A DNA stretch of 64,000 bases from Xenorhabdus poinarii G6 (GTDB taxonomy: Bacteria; Pseudomonadota; Gammaproteobacteria; Enterobacterales; Enterobacteriaceae), in the NCBI RefSeq assembly GCF_000968175.1, contig NZ_FO704551.1, positions 186,001 to 250,000 on the forward strand, given 5' to 3'. Positions within the stretch are counted from its first letter, which is position 1; each line of letters starts with the position of its first letter. The notes under the pieces are model-generated. The model had not been told where the DNA came from and did no database searches. It was given only the letters and a program-made list of their open reading frames with translations. A program made the position numbers and the translations under genes. Of this stretch, positions 58,964 to 64,000 are shown piece after piece.

Positions 58964-60796
58964 ATGTCATTTGAAAAATATTTCAGAGATGAGCTGAACT
59001 ATCTGCGGCAACTGGGAAAAGAAGCCGCCGTTGAACGTCCTCATCTTGCTGCATTTTTGTCAGAACAAGGATCTGACCCCGACGTTGAACGTTTGCTTGA
59101 AGGTTTTGCCTTCCTGACGGGTAATCTGCGGGCAAAGATTGATGATCAGTTCCCTGAATTGACCCACGGTCTGCTCAATATGCTTTGGCCGAACTATTTG
59201 CGTCCGACGCCCAGCATGACCATCATCGAATATACCCCTGATGAGAGTGTTGTGACGAAAGCGACGCAGGTTAAGCGTGGCACGCAGATTATGAGTCATA
59301 CGCTGGCAACTCAAGATGATATTTATTCAGACGAAAAATCAGGTGGCAAAAAAGAGGATCACGGCCGTTGTACTTTTACCCTTTGCCGTGATGTTTGGCT
59401 GTTTCCGTTTTCTATCCGTGATATCACCGTCAATAACAGTAATGAAACCGGGATTATCAACCTGAATTTTGCGTCGAAAACGGAACTGGATCTGCATGAA
59501 TTGGATCTGGGTAAGCTGCGCTTCTATCTGAGTGGTGATAACTATACAACGTCCCAGCTCTATTTCTGGATCTGTTACTACTTTAGAAAAGCCGAATTGG
59601 TGGTCGGGGATACCATCATTCCTCTGCCGGATTTTGATTTTGTGCCGGTGGGATTTGAACGGGAAGATGCGTTATTGCCGTACCCGAAAAATGCCTATAT
59701 GGGATATCGCATTTTGCAGGAATACTTCTGTTTTGCAGAAAGTTTCCTGTTCTTTGATGTGAAAGGCTTTCCGCAATTGCCTGACAATCTCAAAACTAAA
59801 AATTTCAAACTGAATTTACATTTTTCTCAGGCGCTGCCACCTGAAGCCAAAATTCGTCATGACACTTTCCGTCTGCACTGTACACCGGCAATCAACCTGT
59901 TCCCCACGGACAGCGAAGCGATTGAACTCAATGGTAGCCAGACTGAATATCCATTGAAAGCCAGTTATAGCTTTCCTGATAACTACGACATTTTTTCTGT
60001 CGATAGCGTAGAAAGTTGGCTCACCGGTGAAAATGGCGAACGCAGTCGTGCCCGTCTGGGTGAACGAATTTATACCCCGTTTGAAAGTTTCAACCATCAA
60101 ATGGATACCGACGATGTACATTCAATGCGTTATTACCGTCTGCGGGTGAAAGAGTCGCCCTTCCGTCGGGGGCTGGAACATTTCATCTCATTTGTACGGG
60201 GCGATGAGTCAGATTTGCTCAGGCTCAAACTGAAAGAAAATGTTTCGATCAGATTAACCTGTACCAACCGGGAATTACCTTTGGCGCTACGTGTTGGCGA
60301 CATTAATTATCCGTCAATCGGCAGCCCGACATTTGCCACATTCCGCAATATCACGCGCCCATCAGTGCCACTTTATCCTCTGCTGGACGGCGGATTGCAC
60401 TGGTCATTGCTGTCAAATATGTCACTTAACTATATGTCCTTGCTGGATAAAGATGCACTGAAACAGGTGCTGCGTACCTACGACTTCCCAAGCATTCATA
60501 ATCGACAATCCAAGCGGTCATCGCAGAAACGGCTTGATGCCATTGAGAGGATTGAAACAGAGCCGACAGATCGCTTATTCCGGGGTCTGCCTGTGCGTGG
60601 ATTGCGTTCAACCTTATATATCCGGCAACAGGCATTCAGTTCGGAAGGTGAGCTTTATCTATTCAGTACGATTTTGTCTCGGTTTTTCTCACTGTATGCC
60701 AGCGTCAACGCTTTTCATATGTTGAAGGTAATCAATTTAGATAATCAGGAATGTTATGAATGGCCGGTACAGATAGGTCAACACTCGTTGATGTAA
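58964..60796 (+). CDS. tssF: T6SS baseplate protein TssF
   Basis: 610 residues (VasA/ImpG family). The N-terminus YFRDELNYLRQLGKEAAVERPHLAAFLSEQGSDPDVERLLEGFAFLTG is diagnostic. It forms the baseplate wedge with TssG, TssE and TssK. The 3' end overlaps tssG by 37 nt, indicating coupled translation. Confidence 0.98.
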   Translation: MSFEKYFRDELNYLRQLGKEAAVERPHLAAFLSEQGSDPDVERLLEGFAFLTGNLRAKIDDQFPELTHGLLNMLWPNYLRPTPSMTIIEYTPDESVVTKATQVKRGTQIMSHTLATQDDIYSDEKSGGKKEDHGRCTFTLCRDVWLFPFSIRDITVNNSNETGIINLNFASKTELDLHELDLGKLRFYLSGDNYTTSQLYFWICYYFRKAELVVGDTIIPLPDFDFVPVGFEREDALLPYPKNAYMGYRILQEYFCFAESFLFFDVKGFPQLPDNLKTKNFKLNLHFSQALPPEAKIRHDTFRLHCTPAINLFPTDSEAIELNGSQTEYPLKASYSFPDNYDIFSVDSVESWLTGENGERSRARLGERIYTPFESFNHQMDTDDVHSMRYYRLRVKESPFRRGLEHFISFVRGDESDLLRLKLKENVSIRLTCTNRELPLALRVGDINYPSIGSPTFATFRNITRPSVPLYPLLDGGLHWSLLSNMSLNYMSLLDKDALKQVLRTYDFPSIHNRQSKRSSQKRLDAIERIETEPTDRLFRGLPVRGLRSTLYIRQQAFSSEGELYLFSTILSRFFSLYASVNAFHMLKVINLDNQECYEWPVQIGQHSLM

Positions 60797-61812
60797 TCAC
60801 TGAGCAGGAATCTGCCACACCGCTGGCATTGGACATCTCACGGTATAACTTTTACCAGTTAGTTGAATTGCTCAATCAGCTGGCGGTAGCGTGGGATAAA
60901 ACCGGGGAAACAGATCGTCCTGATTTGGAATCCGTCCGTTTCCGTTCCAGTGCCAGTCTGGCTTTTCCGACTCGTGATGTCATCTCACTGACGCAATCCA
61001 AGAAGGGGTACTTCGAACTGGAAGTGTCCTTCATGGGATTGCATGGCAGCCAGTCGCCGATGCCGGGTTATTACCTGGATTCACTGGCATGGGAAGATGC
61101 TCAAGGGGAAAATCGCCTGACGGATTTTCTCAACCTTTTCAACCATCGTTTAATTACGCTCCTGCATCAGATTTGGCGGAAATACCGCTATTACATCTGT
61201 TTTAAACCAGGGGGAGAAGATAACTTTTCCCAACGTATGTTCTCCCTTGTCGGGTTAGGCAGTGATGTCAACCGCCGGATGCTGAACATTAATCACAGCA
61301 AAATGTTGGCATATGCCGGATTACTGGCCAGCCCCGGCCGTTCACCGGAAGTGATATGTAGCCTTGTTTCCCACTGTTTTGATTTGCAGGACGTCACGTT
61401 GCACGGCTGGCAATTCCGGAAAGTGGCTGTTCCAGAGGCTCAACAGAATCGGCTGGGAGGAACCAATAAGGGACAGAAAATCAGTGATCCTGAACTGTCC
61501 GTATTGGGGCGCAACTTCACCATCGGCTCCTGGGTCGGGGATTACAGTGGAAAATTCCTTCTCAGCATCAACAACTTGACGCGTGATCGGTTTCTCTCAT
61601 TCCTGCCTGACGGCAAGAATTATCTCCCATTGGTGATGTTCATTTCTTTTGTCATGCGCAGCCAGTTCGCCTGGGAACTGCGGCTTGGTCTGGCTGAAAA
61701 TCAGGTCAGTGGCATGGTATTGGGGGCGAAGCAGAATAATCATCTGGGGTGGACCAGTTTTCTCGGCGAACCGGACAAGAAACCCTTTGTCACAATTTCA
61801 GTTATGGAATAA
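60760..61812 (+). CDS. tssG: T6SS baseplate protein TssG
   Basis: 350 residues (VasB/ImpH family): ISRYNFYQLVELLNQL, VRFRSSASLAFPTRDV, MGLHGSQSPMPGYY and LGRNFTIGSWVGDYSGKF are typical. The start lies inside tssF with AGGA upstream. It is the wedge partner of TssF. tagH starts 5 nt after its stop. Confidence 0.97.
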   Translation: MAGTDRSTLVDVITEQESATPLALDISRYNFYQLVELLNQLAVAWDKTGETDRPDLESVRFRSSASLAFPTRDVISLTQSKKGYFELEVSFMGLHGSQSPMPGYYLDSLAWEDAQGENRLTDFLNLFNHRLITLLHQIWRKYRYYICFKPGGEDNFSQRMFSLVGLGSDVNRRMLNINHSKMLAYAGLLASPGRSPEVICSLVSHCFDLQDVTLHGWQFRKVAVPEAQQNRLGGTNKGQKISDPELSVLGRNFTIGSWVGDYSGKFLLSINNLTRDRFLSFLPDGKNYLPLVMFISFVMRSQFAWELRLGLAENQVSGMVLGAKQNNHLGWTSFLGEPDKKPFVTISVME

Positions 61813-61817
61813 CGACT

Positions 61818-63113
61818 ATGGAAAAACATCAACCCACCCTTTCACTGCGGGTGCTAAATAGTGAACAGCTAGAAAGTGGTAAATCCGCCAATTGCCAGTT
61901 TTCGGTACAGGGCGGCACGGTCGGTAGCAGTGAAAGCCATCTGTGGTCCGTGCAGGATCAGCAGGGCAATATTCCCCCATCGCAATTCGCTATCAAATGG
62001 CAGGACGGGGCATTCTGCCTGCAAGTACTGTCTGAATTCGTGCAGATCAACAGTGCAATGCTGCCCCCTGAATCGGGTTTGATCCTCTTGCAACAAGGCG
62101 ATCAAATCAAAATGGGGAATTTGACGATCAAGATCCATATCAGTTTCTCTGAAACCGATCGCGTAGATCCCTCAACGATATCTCCTGAATCACTGGTATC
62201 CAGCTATAGCAACCCACTGGATGCCATGATGGAAGGCATACCCGCGCAAAAATCGCTATTTGCCCGCGATGAAAGCATTGCGCCGACGGTGATGCACCGT
62301 TTCAGTGATGATCCACTGCGGGTACTGGATAGCGAGAGCCTGACGACGTTGAAACCTCAGGTGGAGGCCGATGACACGGAACAGCTTTTACCCCCGGATC
62401 ATGACTTATCCCCCCCATTTGCTAACCCTATTTCTGATAACCGAGGCAGTGTTATGGATCAGGAGTTCCTTGATTTACCGGACATCGATTCCGCTAGGCA
62501 GTACGAAAATATGGATGTTGACCATGTTGCTATTACGCCCCTGATGCGGGGACTGGAAGCGCGTTTGCCGTTGCAAGACAGCCAGCAGGCGAATGATTTT
62601 CTGCAAGAGATGGGTAAAGCCATGAAAGCGGCCATTGAAGGGCTATTGGCGCTTCAGCGTGAACAACATGGATTACGTGATAAACAGCTTCGTCCTATTG
62701 AAGATAACCCACTGCGCCTGAACATGGATTATGACACCACCATGCAGGTGATGTTCTCTGATCAGAAAAGCCCGGTACATCTCTCCGCACCGGCAGCGGT
62801 AGCAGAAAGTCTGCAAAACCTGAAACTGCACTATCAGGCTAACCAAATTGCCATTTCTGCCGCGCTGAACACCATGTTGGACGCTTTTTCCCCAGAGCAA
62901 TTACTCCGTCGTTTCTCTCATTATCGTCGTAGCAACGAAGTCAGAAACCAAGATGCTTCCTGGGCCTGGGAAATGTACACCAATTATTACCGTGAGCTTG
63001 CGTCCAGCCGCCAGCAGGGATTCGAAAAATTATTCCGCGAGGTTTATGAACAAGCTTATGACCGCGCATTGCGTCAGGGCTTGGAGGAATCCAGCAATGA
63101 CACATTCCGCTAG
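61818..63113 (+). CDS. tagH: T6SS-associated FHA-domain protein TagH
   Basis: 431 residues from the ATG at 61818. The reading frame is open back to 61749 inside tssG, but MEKHQPTLSLRVLNSE is the family-like start. The N-terminal FHA domain (about 1-115) is divergent: the usual GR/SSRHA phosphothreonine-binding residues are replaced (GTVGSSESHLW, PSQFAIKW), so phosphopeptide binding is doubtful. A linker rich in D, P and S (about 120-245) leads to the conserved TagH C-terminal domain (LMRGLEARLPL, MKAAIEGLLALQREQH, ASWAWEMYTNYYRELASSRQQGF). TagH proteins modulate T6SS assembly, often downstream of a PpkA kinase. No kinase is visible in this window. Confidence 0.9.
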   Translation: MEKHQPTLSLRVLNSEQLESGKSANCQFSVQGGTVGSSESHLWSVQDQQGNIPPSQFAIKWQDGAFCLQVLSEFVQINSAMLPPESGLILLQQGDQIKMGNLTIKIHISFSETDRVDPSTISPESLVSSYSNPLDAMMEGIPAQKSLFARDESIAPTVMHRFSDDPLRVLDSESLTTLKPQVEADDTEQLLPPDHDLSPPFANPISDNRGSVMDQEFLDLPDIDSARQYENMDVDHVAITPLMRGLEARLPLQDSQQANDFLQEMGKAMKAAIEGLLALQREQHGLRDKQLRPIEDNPLRLNMDYDTTMQVMFSDQKSPVHLSAPAAVAESLQNLKLHYQANQIAISAALNTMLDAFSPEQLLRRFSHYRRSNEVRNQDASWAWEMYTNYYRELASSRQQGFEKLFREVYEQAYDRALRQGLEESSNDTFR

Positions 63114-63651
63114 TCGCCGTGTTTGGGCGGTAGGGATTTTATTGCTGTCAGTGATGTTGTTGAACGGCTGTAGCAGTGCATGGAACGCAACAAAAAAAGT
63201 GGGGCAGGTTATCTGGGACCCTTCCACGCCGGTAGGTAAACCCGATGAACAGGCTTCTGTTGCCAACATAACATTGTTAGCCGAACCCGACATCAACCCT
63301 AATGCCAGCGGTGAAGCGGCGCCTGTTGAGATGAATTTGGTTTATCTCAGTGAAGATTCACGTTTTCTGGCGGCTGATTATGACCAGCTTGTCAGCGACA
63401 AACTCGAAAAGGCACTGGGGAAAAACTATCTCGATCATCAGGATTACACCCTGCTGCCGGGGCAATATAAGCCTCTGGAAGCCATCACACTGGAAAAGAA
63501 AAACCGTTACATCGGTGTCATCGTTCACTATGCAGATGCAAATCAATCTGAATGGAAAAAGATCATCCGAGTAAAAGACATCGGCCGCCATTATCACATC
63601 TTGGTGCATGTCAGAAATAACGACGTCGAACTTAGAAGAGAGGAGGAGTAA
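63097..63651 (+). CDS. tssJ: T6SS outer-membrane lipoprotein TssJ
   Basis: 184 residues with a lipoprotein signal and lipobox LLNGC (Cys25). The TssJ core follows (EMNLVYLSEDSRFLAADYDQLV, then GVIVHYADANQSEWKKIIRV). It anchors the TssLM membrane complex to the outer membrane. The frame is open upstream, but the ATG at 63097 has GGAGG upstream and begins the signal peptide. It overlaps tagH by 17 nt. Confidence 0.96.
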   Translation: MTHSASRRVWAVGILLLSVMLLNGCSSAWNATKKVGQVIWDPSTPVGKPDEQASVANITLLAEPDINPNASGEAAPVEMNLVYLSEDSRFLAADYDQLVSDKLEKALGKNYLDHQDYTLLPGQYKPLEAITLEKKNRYIGVIVHYADANQSEWKKIIRVKDIGRHYHILVHVRNNDVELRREEE

Positions 63652-63653
63652 TC

Positions 63654-64000
63654 ATGCCGGGTAAAAATCGGGTGATTTGGCACGAAGGATTATTCATCAA
63701 GCCACAACATTTTCAGCAACAACAAAAACACATTGATTATCTGGCTCACAGCCTTGTTTCCATCTTGACGCCTTATGCTCACGGTTTTAGCTCCCTGAGT
63801 ATCAATGATGATTTGCTTAAACTGGGACGTATCGGCATTACCGAAGCCAGCGGTATTATGCCGGATGGCACCGTTTTTTCTGCGCCGGGTCAGGATTTGC
63901 TGCCAAAACCACTGGATATCGAAAATATTAATGACCTGAAAAGCAAAGATATTTATCTGGCATTACCGATGTCCAGCGAAACCATTCGGGAAATTGCAGA
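63654..64000 (+). CDS. tssK: T6SS baseplate protein TssK, partial
   Basis: The first 115 codons are visible and the gene runs off the right edge. The start MPGKNRVIWHEGLFIKPQHFQQQQ is diagnostic of TssK (VasE/ImpJ), which links the baseplate to the membrane complex. AGGAGGAG overlaps the end of tssJ just before the ATG. Confidence 0.96.
   Translation, partial: MPGKNRVIWHEGLFIKPQHFQQQQKHIDYLAHSLVSILTPYAHGFSSLSINDDLLKLGRIGITEASGIMPDGTVFSAPGQDLLPKPLDIENINDLKSKDIYLALPMSSETIREIA

Overview
The window looks like a chromosome segment of an entomopathogenic Morganellaceae bacterium (Xenorhabdus or Photorhabdus-like). I infer this from Enterobacterales-type core genes in near-Escherichia order, a low-GC background, and accessory loci typical of that group: an inverse autotransporter invasin, a ShlA/XhlA-type two-partner secretion pair and a type VI secretion system. 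The assignment rests on protein recognition by eye; no database search was run.

Layout. (1) 1-11.9 kb: AT-rich accessory island. It holds four paralogous minus-strand genes for about 540-residue Ig-like proteins without signal peptides. One is cut by the window edge, two are intact, and one is broken by a TGA and by a TAA inside an 8-bp tandem repeat. They surround a 1272-aa intimin/invasin-type protein, with decayed fragments of IS6-like and ISAs1-like transposases between them. (2) 12-16.4 kb: typA, yihX, dtd, fabY. (3) 16.4-21.2 kb: yicH, xanP (with a PurR-like operator) and gltS. (4) 21.3-26.5 kb: gmk-rpoZ-spoT-recG, with trmH absent. (5) 26.8-33.4 kb: ligB, yicG, yidR, yidQ, a possible small RNA, avtA, tag. 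(6) 33.7-43.1 kb: glyQS, a tRNA-Pro(UGG) and the dipeptide transport operon dppABCDF. (7) 43.3-48.2 kb: a PdeK/HmsP-like sensor without its GGDEF and EAL domains, yhjJ, azlCD, a small tautomerase and yhjD. (8) 48.3-54.5 kb: tpsB-tpsA. (9) 55.1-64 kb: hcp, divergent from a T6SS operon tssB-tssC-tssE-tssF-tssG-tagH-tssJ-tssK that runs off the right edge.

How it fits together. The core blocks cover translation (TypA, Dtd, GlyQS, tRNA-Pro), stringent response and purine metabolism (SpoT, Gmk, XanP), DNA repair (RecG, LigB, Tag) and peptide/amino-acid transport (Dpp, GltS, AzlCD). The accessory blocks are all surface or secretion functions: adhesion/invasion, haemolysin-type secretion and contractile injection. 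The most unusual material is the Ig-like paralogue family around the invasin, including one member with an octanucleotide tract that could act as a reversible switch, and the c-di-GMP enzyme relic that has kept only its sensor.
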